This document shows positions 1 to 8,445 of a DNA stretch of 64,000 bases, piece by piece. Each line of letters begins with the position of its first letter. The stretch's first letter is position 1. The DNA comes from Candidatus Pantoea deserta (GTDB lineage Bacteria > Pseudomonadota > Gammaproteobacteria > Enterobacterales > Enterobacteriaceae), in the NCBI RefSeq assembly GCF_003813865.1, contig NZ_RMVG01000002.1, forward strand, positions 452,826 to 516,825, read 5' to 3'. The translations under genes were made by a program, and so were the position numbers. The notes below the pieces were generated by a model that was not told the origin of the DNA, did no database searches, and saw nothing but the letters and a program-made list of their open reading frames with translations.

Positions 1-609
1 AAGGCGGATATCCGCATCATCGCGGCAATGAACGAATCTCCTTATGAAATGATCAGACAAAAAAGACTGCGCGCCGATCTTTTTTACCGGCTTGAAATAG
101 GCATGGTTGTTATCCCGCCTCTGCGGGAGAGGAAAGATGAAATTATTCCGCTTGCCAGTCACTTTATGGCCAAACATCAGGCCAGCAGCAACAGGGAGGT
201 TTATCCTTTCCCGGCATGGGTTGAAAAACAACTGGTGGAACACGACTGGCCCGGAAATGTAAGAATGCTGGAAAACGTTATTGTGCGCAGCCTGATTCTT
301 CAGAAAAAAACGGGACCGCTGGAAGAGCTGATCTTTAACAGTGAAACCGATGTTGTCAGTAGCTTTCCCACCCAGCCAGAAACAGAGATAAAGCGTTCAG
401 TGGAACAGGCTGGGGCAAAAAGGTTTAATCACAGCGCAACCCTGGCGGAAAAACTCGAAGCATATGAGCGCGAGCTTTTAATCGAAGCGTTAAAAAGTGC
501 GCAGGGGTGCGTGGCGAAAGCGGCCAGGGAGTTAAGGGTGTCGCGTGGGGCTGTGCAGTATAAAGTTAAAAAATATGGTATCGCCTTCACCCTGGAAGAA
601 AAACGCTAA
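1..609 (+). CDS. Sigma-54-dependent transcriptional activator, C-terminal part (5' truncated by window edge)
   Basis: The reading frame is open from base 1, so the gene begins outside the window; 202 residues are visible. They hold the end of the AAA+ sigma-54 interaction module (RADLFYRL and PLRER motifs, then WPGNVRMLENVI) followed by a linker and a Fis-type helix-turn-helix at the C terminus (GCVAKAARELRVSRGAVQYK). Such proteins bind upstream enhancers and use ATP to open sigma-54 promoters. The sensory N-terminal domain is missing, so the signal and target genes cannot be named. It ends in TAA well before rhlE and is probably unrelated to it. Confidence 0.85.
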   Translation, partial: KADIRIIAAMNESPYEMIRQKRLRADLFYRLEIGMVVIPPLRERKDEIIPLASHFMAKHQASSNREVYPFPAWVEKQLVEHDWPGNVRMLENVIVRSLILQKKTGPLEELIFNSETDVVSSFPTQPETEIKRSVEQAGAKRFNHSATLAEKLEAYERELLIEALKSAQGCVAKAARELRVSRGAVQYKVKKYGIAFTLEEKR

Positions 610-990
610 TCCCTGGATAAAGCGGGGGGAATTGCCCGATCGCGGCAGGCTTTCGATAAAAGCGGTAAGGGCGCTGGCAAATCACTTAGCAGCCAGTGAC
701 GTCAACGGGATATCAGTTAAACGCCGCCGCTGAGGCCGCCTGAAGGACAGGATGCGCTTCAGGCGCGGCTCGCGTTGACCTGCCGCCGTGCGGCTCTCGC
801 CACTCGCTCAGCGCGCCGAAATTACGTAAGACGTGCCTTTCTCGCACCACGCTACAAAAGCTGCTACACTGCCCGCCTTACGCATCGTAGTTTGTGCCCT
901 TTTCACACGTTAGCCGCTGGCTGACGTCACTATCCCCTCTGAAAACTACACCGTGGATCACGGTCAGGGCGGACCGGAGTAACACACTTA
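610..990. other. Intergenic region before rhlE
   Basis: 381 bases without a convincing gene. A 9-bp inverted repeat (CGCCTGAAG, 737-745, and CTTCAGGCG, 757-765) forms a hairpin downstream of the activator gene, but no T-run follows, so it is a weak terminator at best. An extended -10 element (TGcTACACT, hexamer 865-870) could start rhlE transcription, but its -35 is poor. A Shine-Dalgarno GGAG at 976-979 precedes the rhlE ATG by 11 nt. Nothing else is recognised. Confidence 0.4.
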
Positions 991-2328
991 ATGTCTTTTG
1001 ACTCTCTCGGCCTGAGTGCCGATATTTTGCGCGCGGTTGCTGAACAGGGCTACCGCGAACCTACGCCTATTCAGCGCCAGGCGATCCCTGTGGTGCTCTC
1101 CGGTCGCGATCTGCTGGCAAGCGCGCAGACCGGCACCGGTAAAACCGCTGGATTTACGCTGCCCCTGCTGCAAAAACTCTCTTCTCAGCCTGCATCGGGA
1201 CGCGGTCGTCGTCCGGTTCGCGCGCTGATCCTGACCCCAACGCGTGAACTGGCCGCTCAGGTGGGTGAAAACGTACGCGACTACAGCAAATACTTGCAGC
1301 TGCGTTCGCTGGTAGTATTCGGCGGCGTCAGCATTAATCCGCAGATGATGAAGCTGCGCGGCGGCGTTGATATTCTGGTCGCCACGCCAGGCCGTCTGCT
1401 CGATCTGGAACACCAGAATGCGGTCGATCTGTCGCAGATCGAAGTGCTGGTGCTGGATGAAGCGGATCGCATGCTCGATATGGGCTTTATCCACGACATT
1501 CGTCGCGTGCTGGCGAAGCTTCCGGCTAAACGTCAGAACCTGCTGTTCTCCGCGACTTTCTCGGACGACATCAAGGCGCTGGCGGAAAAACTGCTGCACA
1601 ACCCGGAGCAGGTCGAAGTCGCACGCCGCAACACCGCCTCTGAGCAGGTGTCGCAGCAGGTGCATTTCGTTGATAAAAAACGCAAGCGCGAACTGCTTTC
1701 TCAGCTGATTGGCGAAGGTAACTGGCAGCAGGTGCTGGTCTTCACCCGTACCAAGCATGGCGCGAACCACCTGGCGGAGCAGTTGAATAAAGACGGCATC
1801 ACCGCCGCCGCGATCCACGGTAATAAAAGTCAGGGCGCGCGTACCCGCGCGCTGGCGGATTTTAAAACCGGCGCGATTCGCGTGCTGGTCGCCACCGACA
1901 TCGCCGCGCGTGGTCTTGATATTGAAGAGCTGCCGCATGTGGTGAACTATGAGCTGCCGAACGTGGCGGAAGACTACGTGCACCGTATCGGTCGTACCGG
2001 CCGCGCGGCCGCGACCGGCGCCGCGCTCTCTCTGGTCTGCGTGGACGAGCACAAACTGCTGCGCGACATCGAGCGTCTGCTGAAGCGTGAAATTCCGCGT
2101 CTGGCCGTGCCAGGCTATGAGCCGGATCCGAGCATCAAGGCGGAGCCGATTCAGAACGGTCGCCAGCAGCAGCCGCGCGGTCGCGGCCGTGGGCAGGGTG
2201 CGCCGTCATCACGCCCGCAGGGCGACAAGCGTGCGCCGCAGTCGCGCCGTCAGGGACAGGCCGCGCAGGGCGATAAGCCTGCTCGTCCGCCGCGTCGTCC
2301 GGCCGTGAAGAAAACCGGAACCGCGTAA
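991..2328 (+). CDS. rhlE: ATP-dependent RNA helicase RhlE (DEAD-box)
   Basis: 445 residues with the full DEAD-box set in order: Q motif (YREPTPIQ, about 21-28), Walker A AQTGTGKT (45-52), PTRELA (83-88), TPGR (132-135), DEAD (156-159), SAT (187-189), then the second RecA domain with TDIAARGLD and HRIGRTGR. The C-terminal 70 residues are a basic Arg/Gln/Pro-rich tail, typical of RhlE and thought to help RNA binding. The family remodels RNA, including during ribosome assembly, in the cytoplasm. The start is set by GGAG 11 nt upstream. dusC follows after 4 nt, so the two are probably cotranscribed. Confidence 0.95.
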   Translation: MSFDSLGLSADILRAVAEQGYREPTPIQRQAIPVVLSGRDLLASAQTGTGKTAGFTLPLLQKLSSQPASGRGRRPVRALILTPTRELAAQVGENVRDYSKYLQLRSLVVFGGVSINPQMMKLRGGVDILVATPGRLLDLEHQNAVDLSQIEVLVLDEADRMLDMGFIHDIRRVLAKLPAKRQNLLFSATFSDDIKALAEKLLHNPEQVEVARRNTASEQVSQQVHFVDKKRKRELLSQLIGEGNWQQVLVFTRTKHGANHLAEQLNKDGITAAAIHGNKSQGARTRALADFKTGAIRVLVATDIAARGLDIEELPHVVNYELPNVAEDYVHRIGRTGRAAATGAALSLVCVDEHKLLRDIERLLKREIPRLAVPGYEPDPSIKAEPIQNGRQQQPRGRGRGQGAPSSRPQGDKRAPQSRRQGQAAQGDKPARPPRRPAVKKTGTA

Positions 2329-2332
2329 CGCC

Positions 2333-3283
2333 ATGCGAGTTTTGCTGGCCCCCATGGAGGGCGTGCTGGACTCGCTGGTACGCGAGCTGCTGAGCGAGGT
2401 CAACGACTATGACCTCTGCATCACCGAGTTTCTGCGCGTCGTGGATCAGCTGCTGCCGGTCAAGTCGTTCCACCGTCTCTGTCCTGAGCTGCGCAACGCC
2501 AGCCGCACGCCGTCCGGCACGCGGGTGCGTTTACAGCTGCTGGGCCAGTACCCTGAATGGCTGGCGGAGAATGCGGCGCGCGCAGCGGAACTGGGTTCCT
2601 GGGGCGTTGACCTTAACTGCGGCTGTCCGTCGAAGCTGGTAAACGGCAGCGGCGGCGGCGCTACGCTGCTCAAGGATCCGGAGCTGATCTATCGCGGCGC
2701 GAAAGCGATGCGCGAGGCGGTGCCTGCTCATCTGCCGGTAACGGTCAAAGTGCGCCTCGGCTGGGATTCCGGCGCGCGTCGCTTCGAAATCGCCGATGCG
2801 GTGCAGCAGGCCGGCGCCAGCGAGCTGGTGGTGCATGGCCGCACCAAAGAGGATGGCTACCGCGCGGAGGCGATCAACTGGCAGGCGATTGGCGAAATCC
2901 GTCAGCGACTGCATATTCCGGTGGTGGCGAACGGTGAAATCTGGGACTGGCAGAGCGCGCAGGATTGCCTGCGCATCACCGGCTGCGATGCGGTGATGAT
3001 CGGTCGCGGCGCGCTCAACGTGCCCAATCTCAGTCGGGTCATCAAATACCAGGATGCGCCCATGGCCTGGCCGGAGGTAGTCGCGCTGCTGCAAAAGTAT
3101 ACGCGGCTGGAAAAGCAGGGCGACACCGGGCTTTATCACGTCGCGCGCATCAAGCAGTGGCTCGGCTATCTGCGCAAGGCCTATCCGCAGGCAGACGGCC
3201 TGTTTACCGAAATCCGCACCTTAAAACACTCCGCTGCGATCGCCGAAGTCATTGATCGGCAGGCGGTCAGCATGACCTCGTGA
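2333..3283 (+). CDS. dusC: tRNA-dihydrouridine(16) synthase DusC
   Basis: 316 residues, almost collinear with E. coli DusC. FMN-dependent TIM-barrel enzyme reducing U16 of tRNA. The N-terminal APMEGV motif, the catalytic region LNCGCPSK (Cys98 is the expected proton donor), the glycine-rich [16 protein letters not shown] segment and the FMN-phosphate site [11 protein letters not shown] are all present. It starts 4 nt after the rhlE stop with no good Shine-Dalgarno of its own, which suggests translational coupling. In E. coli dusC belongs to the yoh region far from rhlE, so this junction is a rearrangement point. Confidence 0.95.
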   Translation: MRVLLAPMEGVLDSLVRELLSEVNDYDLCITEFLRVVDQLLPVKSFHRLCPELRNASRTPSGTRVRLQLLGQYPEWLAENAARAAELGSWGVDLNCGCPSKLVNGSGGGATLLKDPELIYRGAKAMREAVPAHLPVTVKVRLGWDSGARRFEIADAVQQAGASELVVHGRTKEDGYRAEAINWQAIGEIRQRLHIPVVANGEIWDWQSAQDCLRITGCDAVMIGRGALNVPNLSRVIKYQDAPMAWPEVVALLQKYTRLEKQGDTGLYHVARIKQWLGYLRKAYPQADGLFTEIRTLKHSAAIAEVIDRQAVSMTS

Positions 3284-3304
3284 TAAAAATTCAGGCGACC
3301 CGTT

Positions 3305-3355
3305 AGCAGGCTAAGCGTATAGTGGAGGCTATTCTCCATAACAAACCAGCCTGCT
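3305..3355 (+). promoter_or_regulatory. Nested inverted repeats abutting the start codon of the MFS gene
   Basis: An 8-bp perfect repeat, AGCAGGCT (3305-3312) and AGCCTGCT (3348-3355), encloses a second one, TGGAG (3323-3327) and CTCCA (3334-3338). The outer right arm ends at the base before the ATG at 3356. A possible -10 (TATAGT, 3318-3323) lies between the arms. It could be a repressor site or an RNA fold hiding the start; no Shine-Dalgarno is visible. The function is inferred only. Confidence 0.3.
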
Positions 3356-4552
3356 ATGTCTGATGTCGCGATACTGACTAACGGTCAGCTCAACAAACGC
3401 ATTCTCTCGGTTCTGATCTTCACCTTTTTCTGCTATCTCTCGGTCGGCCTGCCGCTGGCGGTGCTGCCGGGCTTTGTGCATAGCCAGCTCGGTTTTAGCT
3501 CCTTTGTCGCCGGCCTGATTATCAGCCTGCAATATTTCGCCACGCTGCTGAGCCGTCCGCAGTCGGGCCGTCTGGCCGATCGGCTTGGTCCCAAACGCGT
3601 CGTGATGCTGGGCACCCTCTGCTGCGGCATGAGCGGCGTGCTGACGATTTTCGCCGCGCTGTGCCGCGACTGGCCGCTGCTGAGTCTGCTGCTGCTGGCA
3701 ATTGGGCGGCTGTTCCTCGGCGTCGGCGAGAGCTTCAGCAGCACCGGCTCGACGCTGTGGGGAATGAATATCGTCGGCCCGATGCAGACAGCGCGCGTTA
3801 TCTCCTGGAACGGCGTCGCCACCTATCTGGCGATGGCAATAGGCGCGCCGCTGGGCGTAATGCTGAATCAGGGCATGGGCATCAGCGGCTTTGCCGGTCT
3901 GGTGGCGCTAATGGGCGTGACGGGGTACGTGCTGGCGAGCCGTAAACCGGCGGTTGACGTCAGCCAGGGGCAGCGCATTCCGTTTCATCGCGTCTTTTCA
4001 CGCGTCTGGCTGTTTGGTCTGGCGCTCGGTTTCGGCACCATCGGCTTCGGCGTGATCTCCACTTTTATTACCCTTTACTTCGCCAGTCGCGACTGGAGCG
4101 GCGCCGCCTTTGCGCTGTCGCTGTTTAGCCTGGGCTTTGTGCTGTTTCGCCTGCTGTTCAGCCGTGCCATCACGCGCTTTGGCGGGCTGAAGGTGGCTAT
4201 GTGCTCTTTTCTGCTGGAGTGCGCGGGCCTGCTGATTATCTGGCAGGCGGAAAGCAGCCTGCTGGTGGATCTTGGCGCGCTGCTGACCGGCTGCGGCTTT
4301 TCGCTGGTCTTCCCGGCGCTGGGCGTGGAGGCGGTGCGGCAGGTGGAGCGGCAGGATCAAGGCTCGGCGCTGGGGGTCTACTCGGCGTTTCTCGATCTGG
4401 GATTAGGGCTGACCGGACCGGTGGCCGGGTTGCTGATAGGCTACTGGGGCATGCAGTCGGTCTATCTGGCGGCGGCGCTGATGGTGCTGGGCGCGTTTGC
4501 TATGACGCTGCGGCTGATGCAGCGCGGCATGGCGCCGCGCTTTCAGGATTAA
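3356..4552 (+). CDS. MFS transporter, YhhS/YfcJ family
   Basis: 398 residues, hydrophobic throughout, with about 12 predicted membrane segments in the inner membrane. The N-terminal half (YLSVGLPLAVLPGFVH, LQYFATLLSRPQSGRLAD, GSTLWGMNIVG) closely resembles E. coli YhhS, with the family loop motif GRLADRLGPKR between helices 2 and 3. YhhS/YfcJ proteins are presumed drug or metabolite proton antiporters; the substrate is unknown. The stop codon overlaps that of the convergent phosphate permease gene on a shared TTAA. No regulator gene lies beside it. Confidence 0.8.
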   Translation: MSDVAILTNGQLNKRILSVLIFTFFCYLSVGLPLAVLPGFVHSQLGFSSFVAGLIISLQYFATLLSRPQSGRLADRLGPKRVVMLGTLCCGMSGVLTIFAALCRDWPLLSLLLLAIGRLFLGVGESFSSTGSTLWGMNIVGPMQTARVISWNGVATYLAMAIGAPLGVMLNQGMGISGFAGLVALMGVTGYVLASRKPAVDVSQGQRIPFHRVFSRVWLFGLALGFGTIGFGVISTFITLYFASRDWSGAAFALSLFSLGFVLFRLLFSRAITRFGGLKVAMCSFLLECAGLLIIWQAESSLLVDLGALLTGCGFSLVFPALGVEAVRQVERQDQGSALGVYSAFLDLGLGLTGPVAGLLIGYWGMQSVYLAAALMVLGAFAMTLRLMQRGMAPRFQD

Positions 4553-6153
4553 AACTGCGCGAACAGCGCATAAAGCGCCGCAGAGAGCGCCACTGAGACC
4601 GGCAGCGTCAGCACCCAGGCCATCGCCAGGTTGCGCAGCGTCGCCAGTTGCAGCCCGGAGCGGTTGGCGGCCATGCTGCCTGCCACGCCGGACGACAGCA
4701 CATGGGTGGTCGATACCGGCAGGCCAAAGCTGTCCGCCGCGCCAATGGTCGCCATCGCCACCAGCTCGGCGCTGGCGCCCTGCGCGTAGTTAAGATGGGT
4801 CTTGCCGATGCGCTCGCCTACCGTAACGACAATGCGTCGCCAGCCAACCATGGTGCCCAGACCCAGCGCAATCGCCACCACCACCTTCACCCACATGGGA
4901 ATAAAGCGCGTCGCGCTGTCCAGCTCCTGCTTAATCGCCGTCAGATTGCGCTGCGTCTCTTCGGGCATCGGCACCTTATTCGCCTGAATATGCTTAATCG
5001 ACTCCGAGGCGAGGTACATCTGGTTGCGGGTGTTGGAGACCGCCTGCGCCGGGATATTGTCCATCGAACCGTAGCGGCGAATCTGATCGCTGATGTCGCC
5101 CAGCGTCAGCGCCAGCGCGGGCAGGACGCTGGGGGTTAAGGTATTGGTGCGCACATAGTCGGTCAGCGCCTCGCGCGCCGCCAGCGGACGCCCGCTGGCC
5201 GGCTGCAACAGCAACAGCTGGTTCTCAGTCACCTGCGCCAGAGCCGCCACGCGCGGGATCTGGTCAGGCGGCAGCGATCGGTTCAGCGCATAGGCGATCG
5301 GCATGGTCCCGACCAGGATCAGCATAATCAGCCCCATGCCTTTCTGTCCATCATTGGAGCCGTGGGCGAACGAGACGCCGGTGCAGGTGAGGATCAGCAG
5401 GCCACGGATCCAGGCCGGCGGCGGCTCGCTGCTCTGCGGCGCCTCGTAGAGTTCGCGGCTGCGAATAAACGTCTTCATCGCCAGCAGCAGCAGGGCGGCG
5501 CAGATAAAGCCCACCAGCGGCGACAGAAGCAGCGAATACCCAATTTTTATCGCCTGATCCCAGTCCACGCCGCTCATGCCGCTGCGGCCGTGCAGCAGCG
5601 CGTTAGCGACGCCAACGCCAATAACGGAGCCGATAAGCGTATGCGAAGAGGAAGAGGGCAGACCAAGATACCAGGTGCCCAGGTTCCAGATAATCGCGGA
5701 GAAGAGCAGGGCGTAGATCATGGCGAAACCGCCGCCGCTGCCCGTCTGCAAAATCAGCTCTACCGGCAGCAGCGAAATAATCCCGAACGCCACAATGCCG
5801 CTGGAGAGCAGCACGCCGAGAAAGTTGCACAGGCCTGACCAGACCACCGCCACGCCTGGCGTCAGCGAGTGGGTATAAATAACGGTGGCTACCGCATTCG
5901 CCGTATCGTGAAAACCATTCACGAACTCGAAACCCAGCGCGATCAGCAGCGCCAGGCCGAGCAGCAGAAAGGGCACATAGCTGGTAACGGGCGCGCCGGT
6001 CTCCTGCACGTCGCTGAACAGATTGAATCCGGCGAAAGCGAGTCCCGCCACCAGTAAAATCAGAAACAGCGGTCTGGAAAAGCGATTGCGTTTGCCCGTG
6101 AGATTCGGACGTGCGCCAGCCGACGGGGATGACGTTAAGCTGTTTTCGCTCAT
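4549..6153 (-). CDS. Inorganic phosphate transporter, Pit family
   Basis: 534 residues, an integral inner-membrane permease importing (metal-)phosphate with protons. It has the two inverted family repeats: GFEFVNGFHDTANAVATVIYT in the first and ASAELVAMATIGAADSFGLPVSTTHVLSSG in the second. GLPSSSSHTLIGSVIGV and FAHGSNDGQKGMG are also present. Between the repeats is a soluble loop of about 130 residues. A GTG at 6159 is possible, but the ATG at 6153 has GAGG 5 nt upstream and is preferred. Whether it is the PitA or PitB orthologue cannot be decided. One PHO-box-like half-site lies upstream but no full box. Confidence 0.9.
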   Translation of the reverse strand: MSENSLTSSPSAGARPNLTGKRNRFSRPLFLILLVAGLAFAGFNLFSDVQETGAPVTSYVPFLLLGLALLIALGFEFVNGFHDTANAVATVIYTHSLTPGVAVVWSGLCNFLGVLLSSGIVAFGIISLLPVELILQTGSGGGFAMIYALLFSAIIWNLGTWYLGLPSSSSHTLIGSVIGVGVANALLHGRSGMSGVDWDQAIKIGYSLLLSPLVGFICAALLLLAMKTFIRSRELYEAPQSSEPPPAWIRGLLILTCTGVSFAHGSNDGQKGMGLIMLILVGTMPIAYALNRSLPPDQIPRVAALAQVTENQLLLLQPASGRPLAAREALTDYVRTNTLTPSVLPALALTLGDISDQIRRYGSMDNIPAQAVSNTRNQMYLASESIKHIQANKVPMPEETQRNLTAIKQELDSATRFIPMWVKVVVAIALGLGTMVGWRRIVVTVGERIGKTHLNYAQGASAELVAMATIGAADSFGLPVSTTHVLSSGVAGSMAANRSGLQLATLRNLAMAWVLTLPVSVALSAALYALFAQF

Positions 6154-6422
6154 AAACACCTCGGTAAACGATGGCGGGCACGCCCTGTCCGCGCCCTATA
6201 CTGCCGGTGATACGCGCATTATGTGACAGAACAATGAAGCTGGCGCGGCCAGGCGGAAGTGAGACCGTCTGCTGCCGACGGGCAGGTGGCGTTGATGCTG
6301 GCGCGCCGGGCTGGCAAGAGGCGAAGTCCGTCGGCCGTAGCGATCGTTGCGCGGCAGCCATAGCAATTTTTCGCCTGGATCGATATAACTACATGACACT
6401 TCTCTTCTCTTTGCGAGCACCT

Positions 6423-7052
6423 ATGGCGCTGTCACATGAATTACTGTTGATCTACACCACTTATCTTGTCGCAACCGCCAGCCCTGGGCCGAGCAATATG
6501 GCCATTATGGGCGTGGCGATGCAACAGGGGCGCGGGGCGGCGCTGGCGCTGGCAGGCGGAGTGATTAGCGGATCGATGCTGTGGGCGCTGCTGGCCGCCT
6601 GCGGCGTGCTGACCGTGCTGGCGACCTTTGCCCAGCTGCTCGTCGTGCTGAAAGTGGGGGGCGGTCTCTATCTTCTGTGGCTGGCCTTCAGGGCGGGTAA
6701 ATCTGCTCTGCGTCGGTCGGACGCCGCCGGCTTTAAGGGCAGAGACGGGAAAGTCGCGTCTGGCAGACTGTACCGTCAGGGTCTGCTGATGCACATTGGC
6801 AATCCCAAAGCCATTCTCACCTGGGTCGCCATTATGTCCGTTGCGCTTAAGCCAGAGGCGGCCGCCTCGACACTACCGGCGATTATTGGCGGCTGCGCGG
6901 CGATTTGCGCGCTGGTGTTCTGCGGCTATGCGCTGCTGTTCTCCACCTCAGTGATGACCGCCTTTTATCTTCGCATCCGTCGCGGGCTGGATGCGCTGTT
7001 GGCCTGCTGTTTCGCAGTGGCGGGTCTGAAGCTGATATTGAGTCGTAGCTGA
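6423..7052 (+). CDS. LysE/RhtB family amino-acid exporter
   Basis: 209 residues with about six membrane segments. Family hallmarks are ASPGPSNMAIMGVAMQQGRG near the N terminus and the central MHIGNPKAILTW motif. Members export amino acids such as homoserine, threonine, leucine or lysine across the inner membrane; the substrate cannot be read from sequence. The frame is open well upstream, but that part is not LysE-like. ATG 6423 (MALSHEL) fits family N termini, and ATG 6393 is an alternative. The gene is divergent from the Pit permease. Confidence 0.85.
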   Translation: MALSHELLLIYTTYLVATASPGPSNMAIMGVAMQQGRGAALALAGGVISGSMLWALLAACGVLTVLATFAQLLVVLKVGGGLYLLWLAFRAGKSALRRSDAAGFKGRDGKVASGRLYRQGLLMHIGNPKAILTWVAIMSVALKPEAAASTLPAIIGGCAAICALVFCGYALLFSTSVMTAFYLRIRRGLDALLACCFAVAGLKLILSRS

Positions 7053-7144
7053 GCAGCGCCGCTGCTCAGGCTTACCGCGCGGCGGACAGGCAGTCGAACC
7101 TTTTTGCGCGCCGCCGCCCGGCAGAGACGGTAATAACCGCCCAC

Positions 7145-7171
7145 AAAAAAGCCCGCGTCAGCGGGCTTTTT
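7145..7171. terminator. Bidirectional rho-independent terminator between lysE-like gene and ldtB
   Basis: Stem GCCCGC (7151-7156), loop GTCA, stem GCGGGC (7161-7166), with an A-run before and a T-run after. It works on both strands and lies just downstream of ldtB, read leftward. Confidence 0.85.
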
Positions 7172-7186
7172 CACAGCGAAACCTGA

Positions 7187-8272
7187 TTACGACGGATTGT
7201 CCGCTGAGGCGGGCGCGGCAACCGGCTGCGGCGCGGCATCAGGCGCGGCAGCGCTAGCGCCCTGCGGCGTAACCGGCGTCATCGGCTCTTCTTTCGGCTG
7301 CGCATCCTGGGTTTCCGGCACCTCGGTCGGCGCGGTCTGCACGCTGTCGGCAACGCCGTTGACTTTGGTCGGCATACCGCTGCGGCTCTGAATCGCCGCA
7401 TTAACCTGGTCCTGGCTGACGCTGGCGTCGGAAATCACCTTCGTTACCGCAGAGGTCAGCGTAATCGGCACCAGTTCGCGCGAGTTAAACTGCTCTTCGG
7501 TGGTAGAAAGCGGGTTATGCACCTCTACGTAACGCGAACCGTCCGGCTCGACGGTCGCTTTCACCGGCTGGTCAATGAACTGAACGCGCGTGCCAACCGG
7601 CACGTTGTCGAACAGCCACTTAATGTCGTCGGCGCGCAGACGCACGCAGCCGTGGCTGACGCGCAGGCCGATACCGAAGTTGGCGTTGGTGCCGTGAATA
7701 GCATAGAGGCGGCCGATATAGAGCGCGTACAGGCCCATCGGATTATCCGGACCCGCAGGGAACACGGCAGGCATGCTCTCGCCGCGCGCGGCGTACTCCG
7801 CGTGCATCGCTTTGGTCGGCGTCCAGGTTGGACCCGCTTTCTTGCGCTGCACCGTAGTGGTCCAGTTAACCGGCGTATCTTTGCCTAACTCCCCGATACC
7901 GATCGGCAGCACCACAACGGTTTTCGTGCCCTTCGGATAGTAGTAAAGGCGCATCTCCGCGCTGTTGATCACGATGCCTTCGCGCGGGGCGTCAGGCAGG
8001 ATCAGCTGCTGCGGAACGATCATTTTCTTGCCTGCCTGCGGCAGATAGACATCCATGCCGGGATTGGCTTCCAGCATATTGCTGAGGCCCATCTGGTACT
8101 GCGCTGCAAAGGCTTCCAGCGGCAGCTTATTGTCCTGAGGGACAGTAATCTCAATATTTTGCCCAATCAGACGACTGTTAGCCGCCGGTAAAGGGTATAC
8201 CACAGCAAAAGCAGACTGACTGAATGCAGCCAGGGCCAAAGCCATTGAAGCGAACGCGCGAATCATTTTCAT
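7187..8272 (-). CDS. ldtB: L,D-transpeptidase LdtB (YbiS)
   Basis: 361 residues. Periplasmic enzyme that attaches Braun lipoprotein to meso-diaminopimelate of peptidoglycan. Signal peptide cleaved after Ala-Phe-Ala23, a LysM-like region (about 36-90), then the YkuD catalytic domain with the HGTN motif (193-196) and SHGCVRL; Cys209 is the nucleophile. It is nearly identical in layout to E. coli YbiS up to about residue 307. After that it has an extra Pro/Ala/Glu-rich tail of roughly 50 residues. In E. coli ybiS follows ybiR; here ybiR is at 58369, about 50 kb away. Confidence 0.93.
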   Translation of the reverse strand: MKMIRAFASMALALAAFSQSAFAVVYPLPAANSRLIGQNIEITVPQDNKLPLEAFAAQYQMGLSNMLEANPGMDVYLPQAGKKMIVPQQLILPDAPREGIVINSAEMRLYYYPKGTKTVVVLPIGIGELGKDTPVNWTTTVQRKKAGPTWTPTKAMHAEYAARGESMPAVFPAGPDNPMGLYALYIGRLYAIHGTNANFGIGLRVSHGCVRLRADDIKWLFDNVPVGTRVQFIDQPVKATVEPDGSRYVEVHNPLSTTEEQFNSRELVPITLTSAVTKVISDASVSQDQVNAAIQSRSGMPTKVNGVADSVQTAPTEVPETQDAQPKEEPMTPVTPQGASAAAPDAAPQPVAAPASADNPS

Positions 8273-8445
8273 ATTTTACAAGTCGTTATGGCCTGTTTGC
8301 AGGCTTGTCAGTGTATCGAACCCGTACCGGTCGGCGTGACCGGCTGCACATTATATGGGCATTGTTTCGATCTTGTGAATCAGGATTTTAGCAGCCAACG
8401 CAGACTTTAGGTAATCGGCGGCGTTAACTATCCGGGCGATGCCCG

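Noticed and set aside
545..733. 62-codon frame overlapping the end of the sigma-54 activator
   Set aside because: It starts inside the helix-turn-helix of the activator without a ribosome site and has no recognisable features.
737..765. Hairpin after the sigma-54 activator as a terminator
   Set aside because: The stem is perfect but no T-run follows on either side.
988..2052. Long open frame antisense to rhlE
   Set aside because: It lies wholly over the DEAD-box gene, has no ribosome site, and its His/Arg/Gln-rich translation is typical of the mirror of a GC-rich gene.
6154..6422. Possible PHO box for the phosphate permease
   Set aside because: Only one CTGTCAC-like half-site was found; the direct repeat needed for PhoB is missing. 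No other gene or clear promoter is visible in this 269-base gap.
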